Shown here piece by piece: positions 1 through 8,220 of a stretch of 37,716 bases of DNA. Positions within the stretch are counted from its first letter, which is position 1. Every line of letters starts with the position of its first letter. The DNA comes from CAYSRC01 sp964446385 (GTDB lineage Bacteria; Bacillota; Clostridia; Oscillospirales; Ruminococcaceae): NCBI GenBank assembly GCA_964446385.1, contig CAYUOH010000015.1, positions 1 through 37,716 on the forward strand. Direction: 5' to 3'. The position numbers were made by a program, and so were the translations under genes. The notes under the pieces are model-generated. The model had not been told where the DNA came from. It saw only the letters and a program-made list of their open reading frames with translations, and made no database searches.

Positions 1-1
1 T

Positions 2-337
2 TACGGAATCTGGTGGAGCTGGGTCATCGCCAGCGCTATCTTTGGTTTCGTCGTAGGTATGTTTAACCAGAAAACGCGCCTTGCCTGGGGACAGTTTGGC
101 AAGAAAGGCGTCATCAACTTCAATATTTCTCAGACTGTCGCCCATCTCGGATGCTGGGTTGTAGTTGCCCCCATCCTTGACATCCTTATCTATGCAGAGC
201 CCGCCAACAAAGTCTTCGTTCAGGGTCTTGTCGCCGCTCTCGTTAATATCATCACAACAGCCATCGTTGGTACACTGCTTTGTTTAGCGTGGGCAAAAAC
301 AATTCCCGACAAGGAAAGCCTCAAGAAAGAAGACTAA
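2..337 (+). CDS. ECF transporter S component (UPF0397 / ECF-ribofla_trS family), C-terminal part
   Basis: The reading frame is already open at base 2 and ends with TAA at 335-337, so only the last 111 residues are in the window. The first visible residues, YGIWWSWVIASAIFG, match the conserved WWSWVIASG stretch of UPF0397 proteins (Pfam ECF-type riboflavin transporter S component). At least two further hydrophobic helices follow, then a charged tail ending KKED. S components bind the vitamin in the membrane and dock on the EcfA/EcfT module, which is encoded directly downstream here (70 nt gap, same strand). Riboflavin is the family-level name; the actual ligand is not shown by anything visible, and any riboswitch would lie outside the window. 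Confidence 0.85.
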   Translation, partial: YGIWWSWVIASAIFGFVVGMFNQKTRLAWGQFGKKGVINFNISQTVAHLGCWVVVAPILDILIYAEPANKVFVQGLVAALVNIITTAIVGTLLCLAWAKTIPDKESLKKED

Positions 338-359
338 ATTAGATCCTTCAATTATTTCC

Positions 360-382
360 GGGGACGGATTATTTCCGTCCCC
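360..382 (+). terminator. Intra-operon hairpin, possible partial terminator
   Basis: A perfect 9-bp inverted repeat, GGGGACGGA / TCCGTCCCC with a TTATT loop, sits between the S-component gene and the ATPase gene. It is followed by TGTATTATATTATT rather than a clean T-run, so it is more likely an attenuator, processing site or mRNA-stabilising hairpin than a full stop. The downstream ribosome binding site (GGAAGGA, 398-404) lies outside the stem. Confidence 0.5.
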
Positions 383-407
383 TGTATTATATTATTGGAA
401 GGAATGT

Positions 408-2123
408 ATGGAAAAAAGACAGCCAATAATCGAATTCACCGATTTTGGGTTTAAATACAACGCGCAGACCGAGCCTACGCTTTTCAATATCAACCTGAAG
501 ATATACCCCGGGGAAAAGATTCTTATATCCGGTCCGTCCGGTTCGGGTAAATCTACAATCGGTCATTGCATAAACGGTCTTATCCCCTTCTCATATATGG
601 GAGATATAACCGGTTCCGTTATGGTTGCCGGAAAAGAAACCCGCGAACTATCACTGTTTGAGATTTCACGCACGGTTGGTACCGTTCTTCAGGATTCAGA
701 CGCACAGTTTGTAGGACTTACCGTGGCGGAAGATATCGCTTTCGCTCTTGAAAACCAGTGCGTACCGCAAAGCGATATGCTCGTTCGTGTCGCGGAAGCG
801 GCAGGAAAAGTGGACGTGTTGAAGGTTCTTTCCCATACTCCGTTCCAGCTTTCGGGCGGCCAAAAGCAACGTGTGTCCCTTGCGGGCGTAATGATAGGTG
901 ACGTGGATATACTTCTTTTTGACGAACCTCTCGCCAACCTTGACCCCGCAACCGGAAAACAGGCCATCGAGCTTATTGACAATATCCAGAAGCAGACCGG
1001 CGCAGCAGTGATAATTATAGAACACCGTATTGAGGACGTACTATACCGTGACGTAGACCGTATTATACTTGTGGACGAGGGACATATCGTCGTGGACGAA
1101 TCACCCGATAACCTGCTGTGCGGAGAAAAACTGAAATCAATAGGCCTACGTGAACCGCTTTTCATCACAGCTATGAAATATTCAGGAATAAAAATCACTC
1201 CGGAAATGCATCCCGGAAGAATAGACACACTGGAGCTTGATGGTTCCGGTACCGAAAAAGTTCGGGAATGGTTTGACAGCATATCAGAAGTGAAAACTCC
1301 GGAAGAAGGGGTAGTTATTTTCGAAGCTGATAATATAGACTATGCGTACGATAATTCCGAAAATAAGATACTTAAAGATATCTCCATGAAAATCCACAGG
1401 GGTGAGATTATTTGCATTGTCGGACAGAACGGTGCGGGCAAGTCCACCTTTTCAAAATTAATCTGCGGTTTTGAACATCAGCAGAACGGCGTCATGTATT
1501 TAAACGGTAAAGACATGGCGGATATGTCAATAAGGGAACGCGCTGACCACATCGGATACGTAATGCAGGACCCAAATCAGATGATATGCAAAAACATGAT
1601 ATCCGAGGAGGTCGGTCTCGCACTGACCCTTGACGGAGTACCTGAGGAACAGGTTAAGGAAAAAGTCCTTGACACACTTAAAATCTGCGGTCTTTATCCC
1701 TTCAGGAACTGGCCAATTTCAGCGCTCAGCTTCGGACAGAAAAAGAGGGTTACGATAGCCTCTATCCTCTCCACAGACCCCGAGATTGTCATCCTGGACG
1801 AGCCCACTGCAGGCCAGGATTTCAGACACTATACCGAGATTATGGAATTCCTTAAGAGTCTGGGAAACAGGGGAATTTCCGTCGTGATGATAACACACGA
1901 CATGCATCTTATGCTTGAGTATTCAACCCGGGCAGTTGTCTTTACTGACGGGGAGATTATTGCCGATGATACGCCGGCATCCATTCTGACCAATCCGGAA
2001 CTGATAGACCGTTCAAGCCTTAAAGAAACCTCCCTTTACACCCTTGCGATACTGTGCGGCATAAGTAATCCCACCTCCTTTGTCCAGCGTTTTATTGATT
2101 ACGACAGGGAGGTGCGTAGGTGA
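408..2123 (+). CDS. Double ABC ATPase of an ECF transporter (YkoD-like, EcfA1-EcfA2 fused)
   Basis: A 571-residue protein with two complete ABC cassettes. The first has Walker A GPSGSGKST (residues 42-50), signature LSGGQ (148-152), Walker B ILLFDEP (168-174) and switch His206. The second has Walker A GQNGAGKST (339-347), a variant signature LSFGQ (440-444), Walker B IVILDEP (460-466) and His497. Both cassettes look catalytically intact. It powers vitamin import by the S component before it and the EcfT after it. The start ATG at 408 follows GGAAGGA. The stop overlaps the next start (GTGA at 2120-2123), implying translational coupling. The fused two-cassette form is the architecture usually paired with UPF0397-type S components. 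Confidence 0.95.
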   Translation: MEKRQPIIEFTDFGFKYNAQTEPTLFNINLKIYPGEKILISGPSGSGKSTIGHCINGLIPFSYMGDITGSVMVAGKETRELSLFEISRTVGTVLQDSDAQFVGLTVAEDIAFALENQCVPQSDMLVRVAEAAGKVDVLKVLSHTPFQLSGGQKQRVSLAGVMIGDVDILLFDEPLANLDPATGKQAIELIDNIQKQTGAAVIIIEHRIEDVLYRDVDRIILVDEGHIVVDESPDNLLCGEKLKSIGLREPLFITAMKYSGIKITPEMHPGRIDTLELDGSGTEKVREWFDSISEVKTPEEGVVIFEADNIDYAYDNSENKILKDISMKIHRGEIICIVGQNGAGKSTFSKLICGFEHQQNGVMYLNGKDMADMSIRERADHIGYVMQDPNQMICKNMISEEVGLALTLDGVPEEQVKEKVLDTLKICGLYPFRNWPISALSFGQKKRVTIASILSTDPEIVILDEPTAGQDFRHYTEIMEFLKSLGNRGISVVMITHDMHLMLEYSTRAVVFTDGEIIADDTPASILTNPELIDRSSLKETSLYTLAILCGISNPTSFVQRFIDYDREVRR

Positions 2124-2953
2124 AGGGTTTATTTAACTATATTCCCCGCGATTCCCTGATACACCGTCTGACAGGCGCAACAAAGCTGGCGTCCATGCTT
2201 CTCCTATCGTTCTCCTGCATGACCACGTTTGATACGCGTTTTCTGATATTTATTGTACTAATGTCATTCGCTTTGTTTTACATATCAAAAATAAAGCTCC
2301 GCGAGATAAAGGCTATTATCTGGTTCACGCTTGTATTTATGCTTATAAACAATATTCTTATTTATCTGTTCGCACCTGAACAAGGTGTGGAGATCTACGG
2401 TACAAGGCATATAATGTTTTCCTTCTCGCAGAGATACACTGTTACCAAAGAGCAGATGTTCTATCAACTTAATGTAATACTAAAATATATTTCGATGATT
2501 CCACTGGTATCCCTTTTTGTATCCACTACCAACCCGAGCGAATTCGCGGCGTCGCTTAACCGCATAGGCATCAATTACAAGATTTGTTATTCTGTATCGC
2601 TTGCTCTGAGATATATTCCCGATATCCAGCGCGAATATAACGATATTTCTATATCGCTTCAGGCGCGCGGCGTCGAGCTTTCAAGAAAGGAAAAGCTCGG
2701 GAAACGTCTTAAGAACATGGCTTCCATTCTCTTTCCTCTAATAATCTCCAGTATGCAGAAGATAGAGGTGATAAGCAACGCCATGGAACTCCGCTGCTTC
2801 GGTAAGGAAAAAAGACGTACCTGGTACGAGGCCGAACCGTTTAATACAGGTGACTATATATCCCTTATATTCTGCGGCCTGATGCTTGTACTTTCTCTTT
2901 ATCTCAACTGGTACAATCACGGCAGGTATTACAATCCATTTATTAATGCGTAA
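2120..2953 (+). CDS. ecfT: ECF transporter transmembrane protein EcfT
   Basis: A 277-residue integral membrane protein with hydrophobic segments near residues 20-80, 118-136 and 244-262. The cytoplasmic coupling motifs are recognisable: ARG at 182-184 within LQARGVEL, and the second motif as MELRCFG at 222-228, where the usual Ala-Arg-Gly is degenerate. These motifs dock into the ATPases and transmit ATP hydrolysis to the S component. Translation starts at a GTG overlapping the ATPase stop, with GGGAGGTG just upstream inside the ATPase gene. Together the first three genes form one ECF importer. Confidence 0.92.
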   Translation: MKGLFNYIPRDSLIHRLTGATKLASMLLLSFSCMTTFDTRFLIFIVLMSFALFYISKIKLREIKAIIWFTLVFMLINNILIYLFAPEQGVEIYGTRHIMFSFSQRYTVTKEQMFYQLNVILKYISMIPLVSLFVSTTNPSEFAASLNRIGINYKICYSVSLALRYIPDIQREYNDISISLQARGVELSRKEKLGKRLKNMASILFPLIISSMQKIEVISNAMELRCFGKEKRRTWYEAEPFNTGDYISLIFCGLMLVLSLYLNWYNHGRYYNPFINA

Positions 2954-2970
2954 GAGAAAAGGTTTTAGCT

Positions 2971-4647
2971 ATGAAAACTACATTTAAGTACGATCATTAT
3001 TATCTACAGGACGAAATTGAAGCTCATATAAAACAGTTCGCTAAAGATTTCCCCGGAATCTTTGACTATGAAGAACTTATCACAACACCCGACGGCAACC
3101 ATCAGATTGCCGTAACACTTACCAGTAAGCCAACAGGCAGCGCTACCGACAAACCCGCTTTTTATATTGACGGAAACACACACGCGGGCGAAGTAACCGG
3201 TATGATGGCAGCCATGCATACCATGGACTATCTTGTAACCAACTACGGTCAGGACGAGAAGATTACATTCATTCTCGACAATTTCACTATATACATCATT
3301 CCCTGCATCTCTCCCGACGGTAGCCAGACATATCTGACTACTCCGTACACACTACGTTCGGTAAACCGTCCCTATTACGAAAGAGGTTTAGGCCTCGGCG
3401 AAGAGGATATCGACGGTGACGGAGTTATCCGAATCATGCGCGTCAGATCTTCCACTGGCATCTGGAAGAAGGATCCCAAGGATCCTGACCTGATGCTTGC
3501 CCGCGAACCGGACGAATACAGCGGCGAATTCTACGACCTTTATACCGAAGGTGAAATCGACGACTATAACGGTGTAAACGTTGAATATAAGAAAATGAAA
3601 TGGGGTCTCGACTTCAACCGTAACTATCCCTACGGTTGGTTCCCCGAACACCGTCAGCACGGAGCGGGTCCCTATCCCCTTTCAAATCCCGAGACCAAGT
3701 CTGCGGCCGAATTTATAATTAACCATCCTAATATCGGTTCCGTTGCTACCAACCACACCAGTGGTGCAATGCTGCTTTACATCCCGGGCACATATCCCTC
3801 ATCAAAGGCTCCTGCGCAGGACCTAAAACTTATGAAGTCCATCGCGCACATGGGCGCAAAGGAAACCGGATACAAAGATATAAACATATTTGATATCTTC
3901 ACAGTTGATCATGACAACTACTCCTCCGGCGCATTCGATGACTATTGTTACGAGACACAAGGCATCTACGCCATTACCCTAGAACTGTGGAACCTTGACG
4001 ACCGCTGCGGAGTAAAGCCCTTCTACGATATAGATCCAAACAACATTGATCCTATGGATACCTTTGCTAAGCGTGTTAACTGGGTTAAGGAAAACGCACC
4101 TGGTGATTTCCTAAACTGGACTCACTTCAATCATCCGCAGCTGGGTGACGTTGAAATCGGCGGATTCAACTACAAGTTCACAATCCAGAACGCCCCTAAG
4201 CATCTTTTGATCGAAGAATGCGAAAAAGTTACCAAATTCATGCTTCGTTGGGCTCCCTGCATGCCCAAGCTTGCTATCGAAAGCGTGAAGGCTACTGAGC
4301 TAGAGAACGGCTATGTACAGTTTGAAGCCGTCGTTACCAATATCGGCTATCTGCCTACATATCTGTCTCAGAAAGCAAAGATTCTGGGAACAGACAAGCC
4401 CGTGCTTGTATCCGTCGACGTACCAGCAAAAAATCTGATAAACTGCCCCGTAACTGCAAACATCGGAGACCTTTCCTCCTTCGGTTTGCATTCAGGGAAC
4501 GATCATTTATATGGCAATATCATAAACAACGAGGGTGCTCCCATTTCAAAGAAAGTCACCTGGGTTTTCAAGAAAACTTCTGGCTCCGTAACAATCACCG
4601 TAAGCAATCCCAAGGGAGGCAAAGTTTTCAAGACAATCAACATCTGA
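2971..4647 (+). CDS. M14 family zinc carboxypeptidase with C-terminal beta domain
   Basis: A 558-residue metallopeptidase. The zinc motif HxxE is H71-A-G-E74; the substrate-binding segment is DFNRNYP (214-220) with Asn216/Arg217; the third zinc ligand is probably His262 in ATNHTSG; and the catalytic glutamate is probably Glu338 in ITLELW. After about residue 430 a separate beta-rich domain follows. There is no signal peptide, so it should act in the cytoplasm, unlike most secreted M14 enzymes. It begins 17 nt after ecfT on the same strand and is probably co-transcribed. That suggests it processes a peptide or gamma-glutamyl conjugate brought in by, or related to, the ECF cargo; this link is inference only. 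Confidence 0.88.
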   Translation: MKTTFKYDHYYLQDEIEAHIKQFAKDFPGIFDYEELITTPDGNHQIAVTLTSKPTGSATDKPAFYIDGNTHAGEVTGMMAAMHTMDYLVTNYGQDEKITFILDNFTIYIIPCISPDGSQTYLTTPYTLRSVNRPYYERGLGLGEEDIDGDGVIRIMRVRSSTGIWKKDPKDPDLMLAREPDEYSGEFYDLYTEGEIDDYNGVNVEYKKMKWGLDFNRNYPYGWFPEHRQHGAGPYPLSNPETKSAAEFIINHPNIGSVATNHTSGAMLLYIPGTYPSSKAPAQDLKLMKSIAHMGAKETGYKDINIFDIFTVDHDNYSSGAFDDYCYETQGIYAITLELWNLDDRCGVKPFYDIDPNNIDPMDTFAKRVNWVKENAPGDFLNWTHFNHPQLGDVEIGGFNYKFTIQNAPKHLLIEECEKVTKFMLRWAPCMPKLAIESVKATELENGYVQFEAVVTNIGYLPTYLSQKAKILGTDKPVLVSVDVPAKNLINCPVTANIGDLSSFGLHSGNDHLYGNIINNEGAPISKKVTWVFKKTSGSVTITVSNPKGGKVFKTINI

Positions 4648-4661
4648 TTTAACTAATAAAA

Positions 4662-4694
4662 AAACCGGCCGAAGAATAAATCTTCAGCCGGTTT
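4662..4694 (-). terminator. Rho-independent terminator between convergent operons
   Basis: A stem of AAACCGGC + GAAGA against TCTTC + GCCGGTTT with one C/A mismatch and an ATAAA loop. Read on the minus strand it is followed by a run of seven T, making it a good terminator for the 4775-7413 operon. Read on the plus strand it ends GGTTTAATT, a weaker stop for the peptidase transcript. Confidence 0.8.
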
Positions 4695-4774
4695 AATTCG
4701 TTAAGGTCGTTTGCATTATCAAAACCGCTGCAGGAGTAGAGGGATAATGTCAGATATTTAATTCGTGATGTCTT

Positions 4775-6016
4775 TTAGTCTTCTCTGATTTCGCTTTTAC
4801 TGTCTACTGAAATCTTTTTTTCATACAATTCGAGATTAAAGAAATCCTTTACCGAGCATCCGGCGCGGCCGCTGCTCGCACATGCACATGCACATGCACA
4901 CGATGATGCACAGGCGCAAGACGAAACACACGAGGATGACCTGTGGCTTGCAGAGGAGGATATGGTACGGGGTCGCGGAATATTCACTACGTTGACATGT
5001 ATATATGTATTGGGTGAATCACCGTACCTAAATGTTCCGGTATTGGAGTATTTTTCGGGGTTCTTAACGTCTTTTTCCTCTATTATTTCCTTTTTATCTA
5101 TCATGCTGTGGCCGCAGTATTCGCAGGTGTCGACACCTTCCTTACGGGGAGCTCCGCAGCCCGGACAGTTGGAAAAGTAATCTATCTTGGTACGGGTAAT
5201 CTTCTTTTCGGTATCGGTATTGCTACCAAATCCGGTGCCCTTTCCAAGAACCGTTTTGATAACGGATATGATAAAGAGAATTGGGCCTACAACAACAAAG
5301 CCGAGAATTGCGATGGCAAAAATAGACCCAAAGATTGCGGTGCCGAAATTGGTATTTGTATTATTTTCATAATCTCCGCTATAATCTCCGGAAGTGCTTT
5401 GTTGACTCTCACTGAAACCGAATGCGTCGTTTGCATATGTGACGCTTATGGTGTATGAATCACCCATTCCGAGCGATGTGTTGAATACCAGGTAGTTCCC
5501 GTCTATAGTACAGTCGGGTTGCCAAGCGTCTGCGTTGACGCTGTTCCAGCGTATCGTCAGCTCGTCAACATTAATACCGTCGAACCAGGCAGGGGTGAAT
5601 GTATAGACTGTCTCACCTTCGACATACTTGTCAATCTGGTACATGTTGTCCTGTACGAAGGAGAAATCCACGACAACGGTTTCATTTTCAAAGTATTCTT
5701 TATCGAGATAAATCGATACCGAACTGCCGTAATCATCTATCTTATCAATGGAAGAACTAAGATACTGAAAATCCGAATGATGGCTATTGGGCATGCCAAG
5801 GTCTATCCAGGACAGCGGACCAAGCTCATCGGAATCAAGAACAAGCCACTCTATATGGTAGTACATTGTAAGAGAGGCGTCGTCGTTGACATCGACAGTA
5901 ATGGTAAAATCCCTTATCTCGTCTGTGGGCGAGGATGCGCCTACAAATGGCGGATACAGAAACAACACTAGCGACAGTAAAAGAACAATAGATAGTATTT
6001 CATATGTTTTTCTCAT
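4775..6016 (-). CDS. Membrane protein with signal peptide, extracellular domain, zinc ribbon and C-terminal Cys-Ala repeat tail (putative radical SAM target)
   Basis: 413 residues from the ATG at 6014-6016, chosen because AGGAGG lies 8 nt upstream and the ATG overlaps the stop of the preceding gene (ATGA). Order of parts: signal peptide 1-28; extracytoplasmic beta-rich domain resembling DUF2207-type proteins about 29-225; a Ser/Thr/Asn-rich linker; one TM helix about 226-256; a cytoplasmic zinc ribbon (C284-x2-C287 and C298-x2-C301); then a Ser-rich segment and a tail with Cys at 363, 367, 369, 373, 375, 377, 379 and 387, including SSCACACACASSGRAGCS, ending after KDFF and a charged stretch. 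The alternating Cys-Ala pattern resembles a peptide substrate for modification or a metal-binding tag. Encoded immediately after, and coupled to, a radical SAM/SPASM gene. I do not know its function; the pairing is the main clue. Confidence 0.8.
   Translation of the reverse strand: MRKTYEILSIVLLLSLVLFLYPPFVGASSPTDEIRDFTITVDVNDDASLTMYYHIEWLVLDSDELGPLSWIDLGMPNSHHSDFQYLSSSIDKIDDYGSSVSIYLDKEYFENETVVVDFSFVQDNMYQIDKYVEGETVYTFTPAWFDGINVDELTIRWNSVNADAWQPDCTIDGNYLVFNTSLGMGDSYTISVTYANDAFGFSESQQSTSGDYSGDYENNTNTNFGTAIFGSIFAIAILGFVVVGPILFIISVIKTVLGKGTGFGSNTDTEKKITRTKIDYFSNCPGCGAPRKEGVDTCEYCGHSMIDKKEIIEEKDVKNPEKYSNTGTFRYGDSPNTYIHVNVVNIPRPRTISSSASHRSSSCVSSCACASSCACACACASSGRAGCSVKDFFNLELYEKKISVDSKSEIRED
4878..4900 (-). 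repeat. GCACAT hexanucleotide tandem repeat inside the Cys-Ala tail
   Basis: Just under four copies of a 6-bp unit (plus-strand GCACAT) encode the Cys-Ala-Cys-Ala run at about residues 373-380 of the membrane protein. The unit length is a multiple of three, so gain or loss of copies by slippage would lengthen or shorten the tail without a frameshift. Confidence 0.75.
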
Positions 6017-7413
6017 TTGCAATACCTCCTGAGGGGGCACTTTCCTGTCATTTCGGCGGCGTAGTTGCGGCAGCTTTCGCAGCTTTCGGAATTCCAGATA
6101 TCTTCCCATCTATCGGTCATAATATTACCAAGCACATCACCGGAAAGCCAGCTCTGGCAGGGTACGACATTTCCAGCAGGGGTAATTGCCATATTTGATA
6201 GGCAGGCTCCGCATGTCGGCGATGAAATGCCAAGCTCCTCGCAGAACTCGGGCTCCACCCAACCGGGGGACGTAAAAGCGATTTCCATTCCGTTGACGTA
6301 GCAGTATTCCACGGCGTCCTTTAATACAGCCTTAATCTCATCACTCGAAAGCTGCAGATTGCGGGATTGCTCGTTTTCAGCGTTGCCTGTTGTAATCAGA
6401 CCGCTGCAGGTAACATATAATACTCCCTTGTCGTGAAGGAATTTCAGAGTTTCGCTGTAATTTTTGTTAAGCGTGCATAACGGTGTATTGATGCTTATAT
6501 TTAATCCGGCGTTTAGCGCATTATCGATACCCTTTACGGTATTTTCATATTGCGACGAGCCTACCAGATAATTGTGAACTTGTGCATCGCTTGAATAGAA
6601 TGTAATCTGGACACTGTCAAGCTCAGCCTTTTTCAGCTCGTCGCAGTATTCTGGCGTAAGTTTTATTCCGTTGGTGTTGAGGCGGGAAATAAACCAGCGG
6701 GCGTATTCGATAAGCTCGAAAAGATCCTCGCGCATTGTAGGCTCACCTCCTGTAAAGGTAACCTGCGGTATACCTGCGGTGCGCAGTTTATCGAGGATTT
6801 CCTTCCATTGGTTGGTGGTAAGCTCGGCCTCATCAGAATGAATCTGACCTGCGGCGTAGCAATGAACGCACTTCTGGTTGCAATGCCATTTGCCGTCCTT
6901 TGTCATGGCGCTTACCATGATATCCATTCTGTGCGGCGCGTGCATATAGCCCGCGTATTCGCCGATATTCAGATGTTGGATATCCGCCGTAACGGGCTCG
7001 TGGAATGCAATCTGCCTGAACGTAGTATAAATGGTTATAATATCCGACTTGATTCTTTTTCTGTTATAGAACCAGATCAGACTTTTCACGGAAGCGGTTG
7101 TCTTTTCGATAATCTCTTTAATCTGCGATTCCTCAATAGTACAGCCATCGTAAACGTTTACATGCTTGATAAGCTCGGACAGCATTATTGCCCAAGTAAA
7201 GTTGATGGGTATGATATCGGTACCGTTGATAATCGCGACACTGGGGAGAAAATCGCCGCCTTTCCTTTCGGGAGGAATTAGGTGAATACGGATAGCGCCG
7301 AGTCCCTTGGGGTTGAGTGTAGTGTGCTTGACCTCATTGAACTCACAGTCCATATACTCCCGCAGCTTTTTGAGTGTTTTTGAATATTTCATAATTTTCG
7401 GATAGCTAGACAT
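6013..7413 (-). CDS. Radical SAM/SPASM domain protein with PqqD-like N-terminal domain (putative peptide maturase)
   Basis: 466 residues. The radical SAM cluster motif is C178-NQK-C182-VH-C185, followed by GGEP at 222-225 (SAM binding). The C-terminal SPASM-type region carries Cys at 391, 401, 404, 419, 445, 448, 459 and 465, with TPAGNVVPCQSW typical of that domain, so it should hold auxiliary Fe-S clusters. Residues about 55-115 look like a winged-helix, PqqD/RRE-like peptide-recognition domain (inference from pattern only). This build is that of RiPP maturases (PqqE, sactisynthase and related families), which form C-C or thioether bonds on a peptide. The next gene overlaps by ATGA and encodes a Cys-rich tail, the obvious candidate substrate. 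GAGG lies about 8 nt before the start. No precursor-sized separate peptide gene is visible nearby. Confidence 0.88.
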   Translation of the reverse strand: MSSYPKIMKYSKTLKKLREYMDCEFNEVKHTTLNPKGLGAIRIHLIPPERKGGDFLPSVAIINGTDIIPINFTWAIMLSELIKHVNVYDGCTIEESQIKEIIEKTTASVKSLIWFYNRKRIKSDIITIYTTFRQIAFHEPVTADIQHLNIGEYAGYMHAPHRMDIMVSAMTKDGKWHCNQKCVHCYAAGQIHSDEAELTTNQWKEILDKLRTAGIPQVTFTGGEPTMREDLFELIEYARWFISRLNTNGIKLTPEYCDELKKAELDSVQITFYSSDAQVHNYLVGSSQYENTVKGIDNALNAGLNISINTPLCTLNKNYSETLKFLHDKGVLYVTCSGLITTGNAENEQSRNLQLSSDEIKAVLKDAVEYCYVNGMEIAFTSPGWVEPEFCEELGISSPTCGACLSNMAITPAGNVVPCQSWLSGDVLGNIMTDRWEDIWNSESCESCRNYAAEMTGKCPLRRYCK

Positions 7414-7525
7414 ACATTTAACCTCGGAAATTAATAATCTTTCATTATCATATAACAGAGAAAAACGGATACTTTATTTGATTGCGGAACTCAAGGGAAA
7501 TAACTTGCGTATAGTTTCCAGCATG

Positions 7526-7557
7526 AATGATTATGAATAAATGCATAAATAATCATT
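7526..7557. repeat. 9-bp inverted repeat in divergent intergenic region
   Basis: AATGATTAT and ATAATCATT are perfectly complementary across a 14-nt spacer, between the radical SAM gene and the Nudix gene. It lies upstream of the Nudix promoter and could be an operator, but the region is AT-rich so chance is possible. Confidence 0.35.
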
Positions 7558-7595
7558 TAAATTATATATTATATTCCATCATTTGAAAAGGCGCC

Positions 7596-7624
7596 TTGAT
7601 CTTGTTTGATTCATTCGCTACAAT
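7596..7624 (+). promoter_or_regulatory. Sigma-A-type promoter of the Nudix gene
   Basis: TTGATC (7596-7601) and TACAAT (7619-7624) are separated by 17 nt, 37 nt before the Nudix start codon. Confidence 0.6.
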
Positions 7625-7660
7625 CAGACAAGAATAATTCCGTAAAGAGGTACCGTCAAA

Positions 7661-8044
7661 ATGACAGAAGTAGTAGCCGCATTAATCCGTAGAGGCGACA
7701 GATTCATGATATGCCAGCGCCCCGAAAACAAGGCACGGGGTCTATTATGGGAATTCGTCGGAGGTAAAATTGAGCCAGATGAAACGCCTGCAGAGGCACT
7801 TGTACGTGAATGCCACGAGGAGCTTGACATAACCGTTTCTCCAGGAAGTCTGTTCTCGGAAATTGTACATGAATACCCCGATATCACGGTTCATCTTGCG
7901 GTATACAACGCCGATATAGTAGATGGCGTTCCCCGCCTTCTGGAACATAATGACATAAAATGGATAACTTCGGACGAAATAGAAAAGTACGATTTCTGCC
8001 CCGCGGACACAGATATACTTAAAATTATAAAGAAAAGTTATTAA
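7661..8044 (+). CDS. Nudix hydrolase, MutT-like (8-oxo-dGTP diphosphatase type)
   Basis: 127 residues, the usual MutT length. The Nudix box runs from G35 to I57: G-x5-E41, then R49-E50 and E53-E54, the glutamates that bind metal. The terminal glycine of the consensus (E-E-x-G) is replaced by Asp56. The N-terminal VVAALIRRGDRFMICQRP and the WEFVGGKIE stretch are typical of enzymes that clean oxidised dGTP or CTP from the nucleotide pool. It has its own promoter and terminator, so it is monocistronic. Substrate within the family cannot be fixed from sequence. Confidence 0.9.
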   Translation: MTEVVAALIRRGDRFMICQRPENKARGLLWEFVGGKIEPDETPAEALVRECHEELDITVSPGSLFSEIVHEYPDITVHLAVYNADIVDGVPRLLEHNDIKWITSDEIEKYDFCPADTDILKIIKKSY

Positions 8045-8070
8045 TTTCAAGAGTGAATTATGGTTATCAG

Positions 8071-8103
8071 AAATGCCCTGCCGTTCATTACGGAAGGGCA
8101 TTT
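8071..8103 (+). terminator. Terminator of the Nudix gene
   Basis: AAATGCCCT-g-CCGT pairs with ACGG-a-AGGGCATTT around a TCATT loop and is followed by GTCTTTT, 27 nt after the Nudix stop. Confidence 0.8.
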
Positions 8104-8220
8104 GTCTTTTATCCGAATACTCGTTAGCGCTTTGTCCTCATCAAGGCCAAGGTTGAGCATAGGTTATGTTGTGGCTGAGGTTGAATGAAACTCAATTAAC
8201 AGAAAATTAAATAATTTTCA

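Noticed and set aside
4860..4915. Short repeats read as a CRISPR array or regulatory repeat
   Set aside because: The unit is 6 bp without spacers and lies in frame inside a coding region.
6017..6109. Upstream extension of the Cys-tail protein (31 more codons in frame, starting with another ATG)
   Set aside because: It would lie inside the radical SAM gene, has no ribosome binding site and would bury the signal peptide. The ATG at 6014-6016 has AGGAGG and the ATGA overlap.
8202..8219. GAAAATTA/TAATTTTC repeat as a terminator for the glycosyltransferase
   Set aside because: The stem is all A/T apart from one outer pair, the loop is only two bases and no T-run follows on the minus strand. It is too weak to call.
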